Both the position numbers and the translations under genes were made by a program. A DNA stretch of 64,000 nt. Origin: an uncultured Prevotellaceae bacterium. Lineage in GTDB: Bacteria > Bacteroidota > Bacteroidia > Bacteroidales > Bacteroidaceae. Positions 52,234 through 64,000 of the stretch are shown piece after piece (the first letter of the stretch is position 1; each line of letters opens with the position of its first letter). The DNA lies in contig ONLU01000002.1 in NCBI GenBank assembly GCA_900318795.1, positions 36,685-100,684 on the forward strand, in the 5' to 3' direction. The notes under the pieces are model-generated. The model saw nothing but the letters and a program-made list of their open reading frames with translations, was not told the DNA's origin and did no database searches.

Positions 52234-54688
52234 ATACACAACTCAGTTTTTCCATGCTCCCAAGCGTGCATGGCAATGGTATAAGGGATTGTATCAAGGA
52301 CGCCGCTGGTATGTCAAGATAGGTGCAGGACTGGCCTCGTTCGTCGTTGCCTTCGTACTCTATCTGGTCATGGTAGACGTCAATTTCCTATGGCTCTTCG
52401 GCAAATCCCCCTCCATGAGCGATGTAAAGAATACTCACCCTGCCGAGGCTTCACAGATTTACAGTGCTGACGGTGTTGTGATAGGAAAGTATTTCAGCGA
52501 GAACCGCACACCTATTACTTATGAAGAGGTCAGCCCAGACTTCTGGAATGCACTCATCGACACGGAGGATGAGCGCTTCCGCCATCATCACGGCATTGAC
52601 TATCAGGCTTTTGCCGCTGCGTTAAAAGACTATCTGATGCATCATGACGCCCGTGGTGCATCGACCATTACTCAGCAGTTGGCCAAGAACCTGTTCCGTG
52701 TACGTACGCAGTATTCTACGGGTCTGCTTGGTAACATTCCCGGTTTGAAGATTCTGATCATGAAAAGCAAGGAGTGGATTACAGCCTACAAACTGGAGAT
52801 GTACTTCACCAAGAACGAGATTCTCACCATGTATGCCAATACGGTGGACTTCGGTTCCAATGCCTTTGGCATCAAGACGGCAGCCAAGACCTATTTCGGT
52901 ACGACGCCCCAGCAACTGACGCCTGACCAGTCAGCCATTCTTGTCGGACTGCTGAAGGCTACCACCTATTATAATCCCCGTATCAACCCGGAGAATTCGC
53001 TGGCTCGTCGTAACGTGGTGCTGAGCAACATGCTGAAGCATCATCATCTTACTCAGGAGCAGTTTGACACGCTGAAACAAGTCCCAATCCATCTGGACTA
53101 CAGCGTTGAGAACCACTACGATGGCCAGGCACAGTATTTCCGGGAAGCTGTCAAGAACTATCTCAATGAATGGTGTGAGGAAAACGAGTACGACCTCTAT
53201 CGCGACGGTTTGAAAATCTATACGACCATAGACACCCGTATGCAGAAATATGCTGAGCAGGCCGCCATCAAGCAAATGCGTCAGGTTCAGCGTAATTTCA
53301 ACTCCCATTGGGGCAACACCAATCCCTGGCAGGACGAACATCACGTCGAGATACCACACTTCATTGAGGACCTTGCCAAGAAGACGCCCTACTACAAGAT
53401 GCTGAGACAGAAGTTTGACGGTAACGAGGATTCCATCAACTACTATTTGAATATCCCCCACAAGGTCAAACTGTTTGACTACGAAAACGGCACGATAGAG
53501 AAAGAGATATCAACGCTCGACAGCATACGCTACATGGAACACTTTATGCATTGCGGATTTGTAGCCATGGAGCCTCAGACAGGACACGTAAAAGCCTGGG
53601 TGGGCGATATCGACTTCCGCACATGGAAGTACGACAAGGTAACGGCCATGCGCCAGCCCGGCTCAACCTTCAAGCTTTTCGTCTATACAGAGGCCATGAA
53701 TCAAGGCTTGACACCTTGTGACCGTCGTGTAGACTCCTACTTTGCCATGAAGGTGTACGACAAAGGCAAGGAAGTGACATGGGCTCCCACCAATGCCAAT
53801 GGCTATTTTACTGGTGACTCCATGCCGCTGAAAGCGGCCTTTGCACAAAGCATCAACTCCATAGCAGTCAAGTTGGGTCAGGAGTGTGGCATCAACCGCA
53901 TCGTACAGACTGCCCATGCCATGGGTATCCAGTCGAAGCTGGATCCTACACCTTCTCTGCCGCTGGGTTCCAGCGATGTGAACCTTCTGGAGCTGGTCAA
54001 CGGCTACTCTACGGTAGCCAACGACGGAAAAATGCATCAGCCTATACTGGTGACCCGCATTCTGGACCGCGAAGGCAATGAAATCTATTCGGCCACACAA
54101 ACAGAAACACAGGCTATTCCTTACCGTTCTGCCTATCTCGTACAGCAACTGCTGTTAGGTGGCTTGCGTGAGCGTGGCGGTACCAGCATGAGCCTCTGGG
54201 GCTATGTCGGTAAATACACAGATACTGAGTTTGGTGGTAAGACAGGAACATCCAACAACCACTCTGACGCCTGGTTCGTAGGCGTCAGTCCCCGACTGGT
54301 GGCAGGAGCGTGGGTTGGCGGAGAATACCGTAGCATCCACTTCCGTACGGGCCAGCTGGGACAAGGATCCAGGACGGCCTTGCCTATTTGTGGATACTTC
54401 TTTGATGCTGTGCTGGGCGACCCTGCCTTCAAGCAATACCATGCCAAGTTTGGTAAGCCCAAGACCAATGACATCAAAGATGATATGTTCAACTGCACCT
54501 ACTACTCACGCCGTGACACCGATTCCGTAGCGGTTGACTCGTTGGCTACAGAACAGGAAATGGAAATAGTCCTCGACGAATATGGCAATGAGGTCATCAG
54601 ACCTAAGGAGCATAAGGAGAATGCCAACCAACAACCCCAGCCTGACGAACCTCAAGTTGCAGAAGAGCCCAAACAGACCACAGATTGA
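52226..54688 (+). CDS. mrcA: Class A penicillin-binding protein 1A
   Basis: An 820-residue bifunctional peptidoglycan polymerase. A membrane helix lies at about 33-52. The GT51 glycosyltransferase has the catalytic Glu114 in [13 protein letters not shown] and [13 protein letters not shown]-like [15 protein letters not shown]. The transpeptidase carries PGSTFKLF (Ser near 480), [10 protein letters not shown], and [15 protein letters not shown] (near 670). The acidic, Gln/Pro-rich tail is disordered. Start overlaps miaA by 8 nt and stop overlaps the helicase start by TTGA. Confidence 0.95.
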   Translation: MNKYTTQFFHAPKRAWQWYKGLYQGRRWYVKIGAGLASFVVAFVLYLVMVDVNFLWLFGKSPSMSDVKNTHPAEASQIYSADGVVIGKYFSENRTPITYEEVSPDFWNALIDTEDERFRHHHGIDYQAFAAALKDYLMHHDARGASTITQQLAKNLFRVRTQYSTGLLGNIPGLKILIMKSKEWITAYKLEMYFTKNEILTMYANTVDFGSNAFGIKTAAKTYFGTTPQQLTPDQSAILVGLLKATTYYNPRINPENSLARRNVVLSNMLKHHHLTQEQFDTLKQVPIHLDYSVENHYDGQAQYFREAVKNYLNEWCEENEYDLYRDGLKIYTTIDTRMQKYAEQAAIKQMRQVQRNFNSHWGNTNPWQDEHHVEIPHFIEDLAKKTPYYKMLRQKFDGNEDSINYYLNIPHKVKLFDYENGTIEKEISTLDSIRYMEHFMHCGFVAMEPQTGHVKAWVGDIDFRTWKYDKVTAMRQPGSTFKLFVYTEAMNQGLTPCDRRVDSYFAMKVYDKGKEVTWAPTNANGYFTGDSMPLKAAFAQSINSIAVKLGQECGINRIVQTAHAMGIQSKLDPTPSLPLGSSDVNLLELVNGYSTVANDGKMHQPILVTRILDREGNEIYSATQTETQAIPYRSAYLVQQLLLGGLRERGGTSMSLWGYVGKYTDTEFGGKTGTSNNHSDAWFVGVSPRLVAGAWVGGEYRSIHFRTGQLGQGSRTALPICGYFFDAVLGDPAFKQYHAKFGKPKTNDIKDDMFNCTYYSRRDTDSVAVDSLATEQEMEIVLDEYGNEVIRPKEHKENANQQPQPDEPQVAEEPKQTTD

Positions 54689-56436
54689 ACTATCAGGCAG
54701 AGACATTAGACCTTGACAATCAGGAGTGGCAGCAAGCCCTTCAGATTATCCAGTACACCCGTCGCTCGCTCTTTCTTACGGGAAAGGCAGGGACGGGTAA
54801 GTCTACTTTTCTGCGCTATGTAGCCCAGCAGACCAAGAAGAAATATGTCATACTCGCCCCTACCGGTATTGCCGCTATCAACGCCGGGGGCCAGACGTTG
54901 CACTCCTTCTTCAAACTGCCGTTCCATCCGTTGCTGCCCAACGACTCTCGCTATTCCCCACGCAACATACGTAAAACGCTCAAGTACAGTGGTGTCACCC
55001 TGAAGTTGCTCCGCGAACTGGAACTCATCATCATCGACGAGATTTCCATGGTGCGGGCAGACATCATCGACTTCATAGACAAAGTGCTCCGCATCTACTG
55101 CCGGAACATGCGCGAGCCCTTCGGAGGCAAACAGCTCTTGCTGGTGGGTGACATCTTCCAGCTGGAGCCTGTCGTCAAAGAGGACGAGTGGCGGCTGATG
55201 CAGCCCTTCTATCCCTCTGCCTACTTTTTCTCTGCCAAGGTGTGGCAACAGATGCAGCTTGTCAGCATAGAGTTACGGAAGGTGTACCGGCAGAACGATG
55301 CCCAGTTTATTACACTACTGGACCGCATCCGTCAAAACCAGGCTACCGACCAGGACCTTGCTGCCATCAACAGCCGGGTGGCTCAGGATGCGGAGCCGTT
55401 GCCCAGCATGCGGAATGCTTTCGAGATAACCCTGGCCACACGGCGTGATACTGTAGACTGGATCAATGAACAGAAACTGGCTGAGATTGATGGTGCCAGC
55501 ACCACCTTTCAGGGAACCATCCGCGGCGAATTTCCGCTGACCTCCCTACCCGCTCCCATGGAACTGGAAATCAAGCCTGGTGCTCAGGTCATCTTCACCC
55601 GTAACGATAAGGAGAAGCGATGGGTCAACGGTACCATCGGCATTGTGACAGGCTTTGATGTCGATGAAGGCATCATCGGAGTCTGTGACGAGGACGGCAA
55701 TGAGTACGACGTGGGAGAAGAAGTGTGGGAGAACATGCGCTACACATTTGACGAGAAAGAACAGAAGATTGTCGAGGAACAGTTGGGCACCTTTGTCCAG
55801 TATCCCTTGCGACTGGCATGGGCCATCACCGTCCACAAGAGCCAGGGGCTGACCTTCCGTCAGGTACGAATAGACTTTTCCGGTGGCGGAGCCTTTGCGG
55901 GCGGACAGACCTATGTAGCCCTTTCACGCTGTACCTCGCTCAATGGCATCATCCTCGAGGAACCCATTCATCGCAGCGACATCTTTGTACGGCCAGAGGT
56001 GATCCAGTTTGCCCAGCGCTACAATGACGGCCAGCTCATGCGCAAGGCCCTGTACGAGAGCAAAGCCGACAAGGAGTATCATGATGCGGTGGCAGCCTTT
56101 GACCATCAGGACTTCGATGCTTTCCTGAAGAACTTCTTCATGGCCATCCATTCGCGCTACGATATTGAACAACCTCAGATCCAGCGTTTCATCCGCCGCA
56201 AGCTGGCCGTCATCACCCGTCAGCAGAATCGCATCCAGGAACTTGAAACGGAAATCCATCGCCGTGACGACCTGCTGAAGCGGCTTGCTGCGGAGTATGT
56301 CCTGCTGGGCAAGGAGTGTGAACATGAGCACATGTTGGATGCTGCCATCCGCAACTATCAGAAAGCCCTCAATCTCTACCCCGATGCCTTTGAGGCCCAA
56401 CGGCGCATCAAGAAATTGACCGTCAAGAAGAAATAA
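54685..56436 (+). CDS. PIF1-like helicase with C-terminal TPR
   Basis: A 583-residue superfamily 1B helicase. Walker A is LTGKAGTGKSTFLRY (near 32-46), Walker B IIIDEISMV, motif III LLVGDIFQLEPV, and a RecD/UvrD-C-like end has AWAITVHKSQGLTF and GQTYVALSRCT. A coiled coil and TPR-like pair (about 500-575, LDAAIRNYQKALNLYPDAFE) close it. It probably unwinds G-quadruplexes or R-loops. The TTG start at 54685 overlaps the PBP1A stop as TTGA; no early ATG exists. Confidence 0.9.
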   Translation: MNYQAETLDLDNQEWQQALQIIQYTRRSLFLTGKAGTGKSTFLRYVAQQTKKKYVILAPTGIAAINAGGQTLHSFFKLPFHPLLPNDSRYSPRNIRKTLKYSGVTLKLLRELELIIIDEISMVRADIIDFIDKVLRIYCRNMREPFGGKQLLLVGDIFQLEPVVKEDEWRLMQPFYPSAYFFSAKVWQQMQLVSIELRKVYRQNDAQFITLLDRIRQNQATDQDLAAINSRVAQDAEPLPSMRNAFEITLATRRDTVDWINEQKLAEIDGASTTFQGTIRGEFPLTSLPAPMELEIKPGAQVIFTRNDKEKRWVNGTIGIVTGFDVDEGIIGVCDEDGNEYDVGEEVWENMRYTFDEKEQKIVEEQLGTFVQYPLRLAWAITVHKSQGLTFRQVRIDFSGGGAFAGGQTYVALSRCTSLNGIILEEPIHRSDIFVRPEVIQFAQRYNDGQLMRKALYESKADKEYHDAVAAFDHQDFDAFLKNFFMAIHSRYDIEQPQIQRFIRRKLAVITRQQNRIQELETEIHRRDDLLKRLAAEYVLLGKECEHEHMLDAAIRNYQKALNLYPDAFEAQRRIKKLTVKKK

Positions 56437-56441
56437 AAAAA

Positions 56442-56480
56442 GGTTGCATTGCCATGACGTTGACAATACAACCCTCTTTA
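56442..56480. terminator. Bidirectional terminator between helicase and ATP synthase operon
   Basis: GGTTGCATTGCC pairs with GACAATACAACC (with G-U pairs), an A-rich run on the left and CTCTTTAT on the right, so it can end both convergent units. Confidence 0.8.
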
Positions 56481-56496
56481 TCATGTTTCAGATACG

Positions 56497-57465
56497 TCAG
56501 TTGTTCACGCTTCCGCCTACGATGTCGAGCAGTTCAGAGGTGATAGCCTGCTGACGGCTCTTGTTGTACTGCAAGTTCAGCATACGCAACAGTTCGTCGG
56601 CATTATCAGTGGCAGTCTGCATGGCAACCATACGGGCGGCATGCTCAGATGCCACGCTGTCCAGCAGAGCTGTGTAGAGCATCAGGTGTGCCATCTTCGG
56701 CAACAACTGTGTGAGCACGGTATTCATGTCCGGCTCCACAATGAAGTTGTCGTTGAGCGGTGCCACCTCACCTTCCTTGACCTCCTTCTGGCGTCGATTC
56801 TTGCGCAGATAGTCCTGCGCCTTCTTCGTAATGACGGTACTGGTCAAGTCGCGCTCATGGTCACGGCCCAGTTCGCTTTCCAGGTCGATGGGCAGGAACT
56901 GCTTGTTGGTCAGAATCTGCGAACCGGCAGACTTGAAGTGGTGGTAGATCAACTCTACGCGGTCCACCTCTCCGTCGGCAAACTTGGTGCCCAGCTCCAT
57001 GGCGATGTCGATGCACTTCTGCACGTTGGGGTGGTCTATGAGACTGGCAAAGTCACCTTTCACGTCATAGCCCAGCTTGCGAGCCTTCTCAGCCACCTTG
57101 CGACCAATGGGATAAACCTCCACACTACCAGGTCCCAGTTCCTCAGTATAGGCTGTAACCGTGCGCTGCAGCAGTTTGATGACGTTTGCATTGAAACCAC
57201 CGCACAGCGACGAGTTGCTGGAGAATACTACCAAAGCGACACGCTTCACGGGACGTTCCTGGTCGAAGACGGTCTGTGCTTCTGCCTCGGCAGCGAGGAA
57301 CGATTTGAGGATATGCTCAAGCAGCGTCTCATAGGGCAGCATGTTCTGGATGGCCACCTGCGCATGGTGCAGCTTAGAGCTGGCCACCATCTTCATGGCA
57401 GATGTAATCTTTCGCGTGCTGTTGACCGAGGCGATGCGGCCTTTAATTTCTTTCAGGCTTGGCAT
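56497..57465 (-). CDS. atpG: ATP synthase gamma subunit
   Basis: A 322-residue central-stalk subunit. The N-terminal KEIKGRIASVNSTRKITSAM and C-terminal LNLQYNKSRQQAITSELLDI helices form the rotating coiled coil. Last gene of the operon, 6 nt after atpA. Slightly longer than the E. coli subunit. Confidence 0.97.
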   Translation of the reverse strand: MPSLKEIKGRIASVNSTRKITSAMKMVASSKLHHAQVAIQNMLPYETLLEHILKSFLAAEAEAQTVFDQERPVKRVALVVFSSNSSLCGGFNANVIKLLQRTVTAYTEELGPGSVEVYPIGRKVAEKARKLGYDVKGDFASLIDHPNVQKCIDIAMELGTKFADGEVDRVELIYHHFKSAGSQILTNKQFLPIDLESELGRDHERDLTSTVITKKAQDYLRKNRRQKEVKEGEVAPLNDNFIVEPDMNTVLTQLLPKMAHLMLYTALLDSVASEHAARMVAMQTATDNADELLRMLNLQYNKSRQQAITSELLDIVGGSVNN

Positions 57466-57471
57466 AGGCTC

Positions 57472-59058
57472 TTAGCTTTTGTACGTTCCGGCGATGTCGG
57501 CCATGACAGCCTCAATCTTCTGGGTCGTAGCGTCGTCAATCTTTCCTGCTGCCAGCGTCTCGATGACTTCGGGAGCACTGTTGCGCAGCTTGTCAAGGAA
57601 CTGGCTCTGGCATTCGCGCACCTTATCGATGGGAACCTCACGCATCAGTCCGTGCACACCGCAATAAAGAATAGCAATCTGCTCGCCTACGGGCATAGGA
57701 CTGTACTGAGGCTGGATGAGCAGCTGGTTGTTCTTACGTCCGCGGTCAAGCGTCATGGCTGTCACGGCATCCATGTCTGAAGAGAACTTCGAGAATGCCT
57801 CCAGCTCACGATACTGAGCCTGGTCAATCTTCAAGGTACCAGCCACCTTCTTCATTGACTTGATCTGTGCCGAACCACCCACACGAGATACCGAGATACC
57901 CACGTTGATGGCAGGACGGAAGCCCTGGTTGAAGAGGTCTGACTCCAGGAATATCTGACCGTCGGTAATAGAAATCACGTTTGTCGGGATGTAAGCCGAC
58001 ACGTCACCGGCCTGTGTCTCGATGATAGGCAGAGCGGTCAGCGAACCGCCACCCTTGACGTGGCCCTTCATGCACTCGGGCAGGTCGTTCATCTGCTCAG
58101 CCACCTCCTGCTGTTCGTTCATCTTGGCAGCACGCTCCAACAGACGAGAGTGCAGATAGAAGACGTCACCAGGGTAAGCCTCACGTCCTGACGGACGGCG
58201 CAGAATCAGCGACACCTCACGATAGGCCACAGCCTGCTTTGACAGGTCGTCATAGACTACCAGTGCGGGCAGACCACGGTCGCGGAAGTACTCACCGATG
58301 GCAGCACCTGCGAATGGTGCATAGTACTGCATGGCAGCAGGATCAGCTGCCGTAGCGGCTACCACGATGGTATATGGCATGGCACCGTGCTCCTTCAGCG
58401 TCTGCACCAGGGTTGCAACGGTACTGGCCTTCTGGCCGATGGCAACATAGATACAATACACGGGCTTGCCAGCCTCATAGAAACTCTTCTGGTTGATGAT
58501 GGTATCCACGGCAATGGCGGTCTTACCCGTCTGGCGGTCACCGATAATCAGCTCACGCTGTCCACGGCCGATAGGAATCATCGAGTCGATAGCCTTCAGA
58601 CCAGTCTGCAGAGGCTCCTTCACAGGTTGACGGTAAATCACACCTGGTGCCTTGCGGTCGAGTGGCATTTCAAAAGCATCCTTCAGGTCGATATCGCCCT
58701 TGCCGTCGACAGCCTGACCCAGCGGATTGATGACGCGTCCCAGCATATTGTCGTTGACGCGAATGGAAGCAATACGCTTGGTACGCTTCACCACCATACC
58801 CTCCTTGATGCCTGACGTGGTGCCGAGGAGCACGCAACCTACGTTGTCTTCCTCCAGGTTCATCACGATGGCCATGGTGCCGTTCTCAAACTCGAGCAGC
58901 TCGTTGGCCTCGGCATTGCGGAGTCCGTAGATGCGGGCCACACCGTCGCTGACGGTCAGCACGGTACCTACCTCGTCGAACTGTTCGGCATTCTGGATGC
59001 CTTTCAGCTGTTCGAGCAGCACCTGGGATACTTCGCTTGGTTTAATTTTATCTGACAT
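57472..59058 (-). CDS. atpA: ATP synthase alpha subunit
   Basis: A 528-residue non-catalytic F1 subunit. Walker A is [28 protein letters not shown] and the alpha signature [17 protein letters not shown] are present. Hexamer partner of AtpD. Confidence 0.98.
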   Translation of the reverse strand: MSDKIKPSEVSQVLLEQLKGIQNAEQFDEVGTVLTVSDGVARIYGLRNAEANELLEFENGTMAIVMNLEEDNVGCVLLGTTSGIKEGMVVKRTKRIASIRVNDNMLGRVINPLGQAVDGKGDIDLKDAFEMPLDRKAPGVIYRQPVKEPLQTGLKAIDSMIPIGRGQRELIIGDRQTGKTAIAVDTIINQKSFYEAGKPVYCIYVAIGQKASTVATLVQTLKEHGAMPYTIVVAATAADPAAMQYYAPFAGAAIGEYFRDRGLPALVVYDDLSKQAVAYREVSLILRRPSGREAYPGDVFYLHSRLLERAAKMNEQQEVAEQMNDLPECMKGHVKGGGSLTALPIIETQAGDVSAYIPTNVISITDGQIFLESDLFNQGFRPAINVGISVSRVGGSAQIKSMKKVAGTLKIDQAQYRELEAFSKFSSDMDAVTAMTLDRGRKNNQLLIQPQYSPMPVGEQIAILYCGVHGLMREVPIDKVRECQSQFLDKLRNSAPEVIETLAAGKIDDATTQKIEAVMADIAGTYKS

Positions 59059-59084
59059 AATTACTTTTTTACCTTTTTACTTAT

Positions 59085-59627
59085 TTACCCTTTCAAGGTG
59101 TTGAGAATGTTGTTGAGCTTTGAGCGTACGCTGGCGTCCATGCGGAACGTGTCGTACTCCAGTATGAATCCGCCGACGATGTCGGGGTTCACCTCCGTCT
59201 CAAACTCCACAGTACCATTAGTCTTGCTTTCCACCATCTTCCGCATCTTCTGCTCAGTTTCGGCAGAAACGCGGGCTGCGGTGGTCAGCTTGCCACGGAT
59301 GACGTTCTTCTGCTTGCGGTAAAGCGTGACATACGAGTTGGCCATGAATTGCATCACGTTCTCACGGTCTTCCTTCAGGACAAGGGCAATGAACGCCTTG
59401 GTCAGCTCACAGGGCTTCTCGCCGGCGGCAACCGTCAGCAGCGACTCCTTCTTGTCCTTAGAGAGCATGGGATTGTCTATCGTCTGGCGCAATGCGGGCA
59501 CGTCGACATAGCTCTTGGCCACGGTCATCATATCCTGATAGACAGTGTCCTCCAGCTTGGCGTCGGTTGCACTCTTCAGGAGTGCCCTCGCATATCTGAT
59601 CGATATTACTCCGATATCCATACGCAA
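59085..59627 (-). CDS. atpH: ATP synthase delta subunit
   Basis: A 180-residue F1 peripheral-stalk subunit. It begins MRMDIGVISIRYARALLKSA and ends with the conserved NPDIVGGFILEYDTFRMDAS region before the last helix. Linked tightly to atpF and atpA. Confidence 0.95.
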   Translation of the reverse strand: MRMDIGVISIRYARALLKSATDAKLEDTVYQDMMTVAKSYVDVPALRQTIDNPMLSKDKKESLLTVAAGEKPCELTKAFIALVLKEDRENVMQFMANSYVTLYRKQKNVIRGKLTTAARVSAETEQKMRKMVESKTNGTVEFETEVNPDIVGGFILEYDTFRMDASVRSKLNNILNTLKG

Positions 59628-59634
59628 CTCTTGA

Positions 59635-60129
59635 TTACTTCACAGAAACATCATCCAGCATACGGTCAATCAAATCCATCTGCGACTTGTCGTCCTTGAG
59701 GTTCTGCTTGAGAACCTTCTCGGCGATTTCAACGCTCAGCGTAGCTACTTGCTCGCGGATGTCCGCAATGGCGGCCTTCTTCTCCTGCTCGATGGCGGCT
59801 TTCGCCTCTTCCAGCAGTCGGGCACCCTCGCTGCGGGCCTTGTCCTGCGCTTTCTCTACGATAGCGTCACGCGTCTCGGCAGCCTCCTTCAGTATCTGGG
59901 CCTGCTTCTCGCGTGCCTCCTGCAAGATGGATTCACCTTCTTTCTGGATATTGGCCAGTCGCTCATTGGCCTCGTGAGCCTTCTTCAAAGACTCATCGAT
60001 GAAGGCCTTGCGCTCGTCGACCATCTTCACAATCACGGGGAAGCCGTACTTCCACAGGATGAAGAGGACTACGAGGAAGACGACGGTCATCCAGAAGAAT
60101 AGTCCAAAATCAGGGGTTATCAGTGACAT
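59635..60129 (-). CDS. atpF: ATP synthase b subunit
   Basis: A 164-residue Fo peripheral stalk with one N-terminal membrane helix (about 9-28, LFFWMTVVFLVVLFILWKYG) and a long dimeric coiled coil (about 50-150). Single b gene, no b'. Confidence 0.96.
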   Translation of the reverse strand: MSLITPDFGLFFWMTVVFLVVLFILWKYGFPVIVKMVDERKAFIDESLKKAHEANERLANIQKEGESILQEAREKQAQILKEAAETRDAIVEKAQDKARSEGARLLEEAKAAIEQEKKAAIADIREQVATLSVEIAEKVLKQNLKDDKSQMDLIDRMLDDVSVK

Positions 60130-60147
60130 ACGCTGGTAGTCTGAGGA

Positions 60148-60390
60148 TTATACGAACAATGCAAGAATAGAAATCACCAGTGCCAGGAACGTAGCACCCT
60201 CGACGAGGGCTGCTGCCAGAATCATTGACGACTGCAAGCCACCCATCTTCTCCGGCTGACGAGCCATAGCGTCCATTGCCTGACCACCAATACGACCGAT
60301 ACCAATACCTGCACCGATAACTGCCAAACCACCACCTACAGTAGCACCGAGCTTTGCGAGTGCATCTGCTGCTAATAATAATGAAATCAT
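60148..60390 (-). CDS. atpE: ATP synthase c subunit
   Basis: An 80-residue hairpin of two helices. The loop is ARQPEKMGG, and the ion-carrying Glu64 is in ALVEGATFLALV. The positions that hold Gln, Ser and Thr in Na+-type rings (as in Ilyobacter) are Ile31, Gly65 and Ala66 here, so the ring should carry protons rather than Na+. Confidence 0.97.
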   Translation of the reverse strand: MISLLLAADALAKLGATVGGGLAVIGAGIGIGRIGGQAMDAMARQPEKMGGLQSSMILAAALVEGATFLALVISILALFV

Positions 60391-60459
60391 AATCTTTAAA
60401 TGTTTTAGTTGTTAATATTTTACTTTAAACTTTTTATCTTAATACTCTGGGTTTTAGTA

Positions 60460-61557
60460 TTATGCATGATGCTCCTTGACGTGCGACATGGAGATGAACA
60501 CCGCCGACAGCATGGTGAACACCATGGCCTGGATGTAGCATACCAGCACCTCGAGCAGCATCATGAAGATGCTCAGGAACACCGACACGGGTGTCATTAC
60601 CGTACCTAGCACATTACCCATCACGCCACCCAGAGCGAACATGATGAAGATGATGCATGAGAGCGAGATGGCAATGACGTGACCTGCCAACATGTTGGCG
60701 AAAAGTCGGATCATCAGCGCAATAGGCTTCGTGAAGATGCCGAAGAACTCGATGAAGGGCATCAGGGGCACGGGGAACTTGAGCCACATGGGCACGTCGC
60801 CCCAGAAGATTTCCTTCCAATATGCCTTTGTACCCGTCACGTTCACTATCAGGAACGTGCAGAGTGCCAAGAACATCGTACACGTAATATTGCCGGTCAG
60901 GTTGCCGCCGCCCGGTGGGAACGGCATCACACCCATGATGTTGGTGATGAAGATGAAGAAGAAGCACGTCATCAGGTAGGGCGCATACTTGGGCGCCTCA
61001 TTGCCCAGCGAAGGCTTGATCATATCGTTATACACAGACATCACGAACATGTGAACCAGTCCCGTGAATCCACTCGGGGCCGGGTCGTCCACCTTGTGCT
61101 TCTTGCACCAGCGGGCAGCCGTCAGGATGCACAGCACCAGCAGCACGGCATTGATGAAGAGCACCAGCACCGTCTTGGTGATGGAGATGTCGAAGCACAC
61201 GGGCACCAGCTCGCTGCCGACACGCTCCACGATGCGACCCTTCTCGTCCTCGGCACCCTGGATGAAGAATCCCTCTGCCGAGCCCTCTCCGGCGCGTAGC
61301 AGCTCCGCATTGGGCTCATGCTCGAACTGTGACGAGCAAAGCACATGGAAGCCAGAGTGCTCCGAGTAGAAGATCATGGGCAGATGGATAATCACGGGCT
61401 TGCCGCCGAAGTCGGTAACATGCCACATGTAGCTGTCCTGTACGTGACCGAACAATATCTCCTTCAGGTTCACCCCACCCTCCTTCTCTTCCGCTTGCAT
61501 CGGAACAAACAGGCAGAGCAGCGCTGCAATCAGGAATATTGATCTAAGTTTTCTCAT
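60460..61557 (-). CDS. atpB: ATP synthase a subunit, extended N-terminus
   Basis: A 365-residue Fo subunit, about 100 residues longer than E. coli AtpB. The extra N-terminal part starts with a signal peptide (MRKLRSIFLIAALLCLFVPM) and a periplasmic domain (to about 125). The core follows, with the essential arginine in MIRLFANMLAGHVIA. This extended form is known in Bacteroidetes. Confidence 0.95.
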   Translation of the reverse strand: MRKLRSIFLIAALLCLFVPMQAEEKEGGVNLKEILFGHVQDSYMWHVTDFGGKPVIIHLPMIFYSEHSGFHVLCSSQFEHEPNAELLRAGEGSAEGFFIQGAEDEKGRIVERVGSELVPVCFDISITKTVLVLFINAVLLVLCILTAARWCKKHKVDDPAPSGFTGLVHMFVMSVYNDMIKPSLGNEAPKYAPYLMTCFFFIFITNIMGVMPFPPGGGNLTGNITCTMFLALCTFLIVNVTGTKAYWKEIFWGDVPMWLKFPVPLMPFIEFFGIFTKPIALMIRLFANMLAGHVIAISLSCIIFIMFALGGVMGNVLGTVMTPVSVFLSIFMMLLEVLVCYIQAMVFTMLSAVFISMSHVKEHHA

Positions 61558-61561
61558 TTGT

Positions 61562-61945
61562 TTACTTTCTTGTTTTACTTACTTTAGCAAAGAATATTGC
61601 ATCGAATACGAGCATGACGAGATAGAAGATGATGAACACGATGGAAAACCACTTAATGGCTTCCGGGTTGTCCCGTTTCACGACGCAAAACACCAGCAGC
61701 ACCGCAGCCGCCGCCATCAGGCGGAAGGCCGAACCGGCCAGATAGTATTTAGGCAGTGTCTCGGGCGAACGGCGGGCCAGCACCTGCCAACCCCCTATAT
61801 AGGCTGCCGAGCAGAGGATGTGGAAACTAGCGGAAATCATTCCGTAACTTTCCATGTTGACGGTGAACGTCCCCACGTACATGCTCAACGTCAAGAACAA
61901 CGTCGAAATCATGTACTCACGGGTTGTCTTCTTGAGACCGTCCAT
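61562..61945 (-). CDS. ATP-synthase-associated membrane protein (AtpI-like)
   Basis: A 127-residue protein with four hydrophobic helices (about 13-33, 39-55, 68-87 and 96-118). It occupies the AtpI place between atpC and atpB, though sequence likeness to AtpI is weak. AtpI-type proteins aid c-ring assembly. Role inferred from position and topology. Confidence 0.75.
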   Translation of the reverse strand: MDGLKKTTREYMISTLFLTLSMYVGTFTVNMESYGMISASFHILCSAAYIGGWQVLARRSPETLPKYYLAGSAFRLMAAAAVLLVFCVVKRDNPEAIKWFSIVFIIFYLVMLVFDAIFFAKVSKTRK

Positions 61946-61973
61946 CTCTCGCGTACCTATTAAGTAAATAACC

Positions 61974-62231
61974 CTATTCGTTCACTTCTACGCAGAGCGA
62001 CACCACGTTCTGCTGTACCTCTACGAATCCGCCCAGAATCTCCAGCTGTACCTTCTGTCCCTTGGACAGTCCGTACTCCACCACACCCTTGTCAAGGGTT
62101 GAGATAATGGGAGCGTGGTCCTTGAGTATCTCGAACTGGCCCTGTGAGCCAGGCACGAGCACACTCTCTACCTCTCCGTCAAACTCTATTCGCTCAGGCG
62201 AGACAATCTTCAGCTTCAACATAATTGTCAA
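61974..62231 (-). CDS. atpC: ATP synthase epsilon subunit (short form)
   Basis: An 85-residue protein, only the N-terminal beta-sandwich (LKLKIVSPERIEFDGEVESV, then GSQGQFEILKDHAPIIS). The C-terminal helical hairpin of longer epsilon subunits is absent, so auto-inhibition by that arm is not expected. Confidence 0.94.
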   Translation of the reverse strand: MTIMLKLKIVSPERIEFDGEVESVLVPGSQGQFEILKDHAPIISTLDKGVVEYGLSKGQKVQLEILGGFVEVQQNVVSLCVEVNE

Positions 62232-62265
62232 TTGTAGTCCTCAGTTCTCAACGATCAATTCTCAA

Positions 62266-63804
<1,539 letters not shown>

Positions 63805-63845
63805 TTATTTTAAAATTATTGTTTGTTTTGAGTCAATAGTGACCG

Positions 63846-63853
63846 CAAAGATA
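63846..63853 (-). promoter_or_regulatory. ATP synthase operon promoter -7 box
   Basis: TATCTTTG on the minus strand, 54 nt before the atpD ATG. A TTTCG sequence sits near the -33 position. The rest of the window to 64000 shows no further gene. Confidence 0.6.
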
Positions 63854-64000
63854 GCGAATTTATTCCAATAAACGAAACATTTCGCGTTTTTTTTGCAAAA
63901 AATGTGAGACTGTTACCCGTCCCTTCTATGTTGCAAACCAAATAATTGGTCTGTCTTTTAACATCGTTTAATCGTTTTATTACCGTTTTTACTTTAATTT

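Overview
The window looks like a chromosomal segment of a Bacteroidales bacterium, most likely Prevotella or a close relative. Four things point there. The promoters have the Bacteroidetes form, a TTTG box about 20 bases before TAnnTTTG. The primary sigma factor is the short type lacking region 1.1. There is an LpxC-FabZ fusion. The F-type ATP synthase genes are in the Bacteroidetes order D-C-(I)-B-E-F-H-A-G. No rRNA, tRNA or CRISPR array was seen.

Layout. 1-3.6 kb: the end of a phosphoglycerate-mutase-like probable homoserine kinase, thrC, and tagaturonate reductase (uxaB). 3.65-3.9 kb: a promoter-to-terminator structured RNA, possibly 6S-like. 3.9-8.5 kb: riboflavin synthase and endonuclease III face an envelope operon (small secreted protein, L,D-transpeptidase, ECF sigma factor, putative anti-sigma factor, Spy-like periplasmic protein). 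8.5-14 kb: mazG-lipoprotein-rnz, valS and a small membrane protein.

14.1-24.1 kb is the accessory region. It holds a transplanted 3' gene fragment bracketed by two direct copies of a 29-bp repeat. Next is a low-GC three-gene operon coding for an HsdR-N-like nuclease, a voltage-gated cation channel and a DEDDh exonuclease-BRCT protein. A third repeat copy lies on its far side, and the operon has a structured leader of about 290 nt. Then come an orphan coiled-coil gene, a P4-type primase/helicase pair, and an HU-like protein with a low-complexity tail. This region is the best candidate for an undescribed system. My reading is a nuclease-plus-channel defence cassette carried by a repeat family, which is inference.

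24.1-40.6 kb is housekeeping. It has gyrA with a TPR protein, a DUF4738-type lipoprotein with a nitrilase, rfbC, and an HU-CCDC81/SPOR protein with a zinc-ribbon FHA protein. A six-gene operon runs from a membrane pseudokinase through a DUF4494 protein, yggS, a flavodoxin-ferredoxin and truA to a DMT transporter. An aminotransferase, an FtsX-type permease and a HAD lipoprotein phosphatase follow.

40.7-56.4 kb: uxuA-uxuB (hexuronate catabolism, complementing uxaB at 2.1 kb), a DegP-type protease, rpoD with a promoter fused to the upstream terminator, then a dense run of rpoD, a small secreted protein and an HD hydrolase. After that come lpxD, lpxC-fabZ, lpxA, miaA, PBP1A and a PIF1-like helicase, covering lipid A, tRNA modification, peptidoglycan synthesis and DNA metabolism. 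56.5-63.9 kb: the complete ATP synthase operon on the minus strand. Its c subunit has the proton-type binding site.
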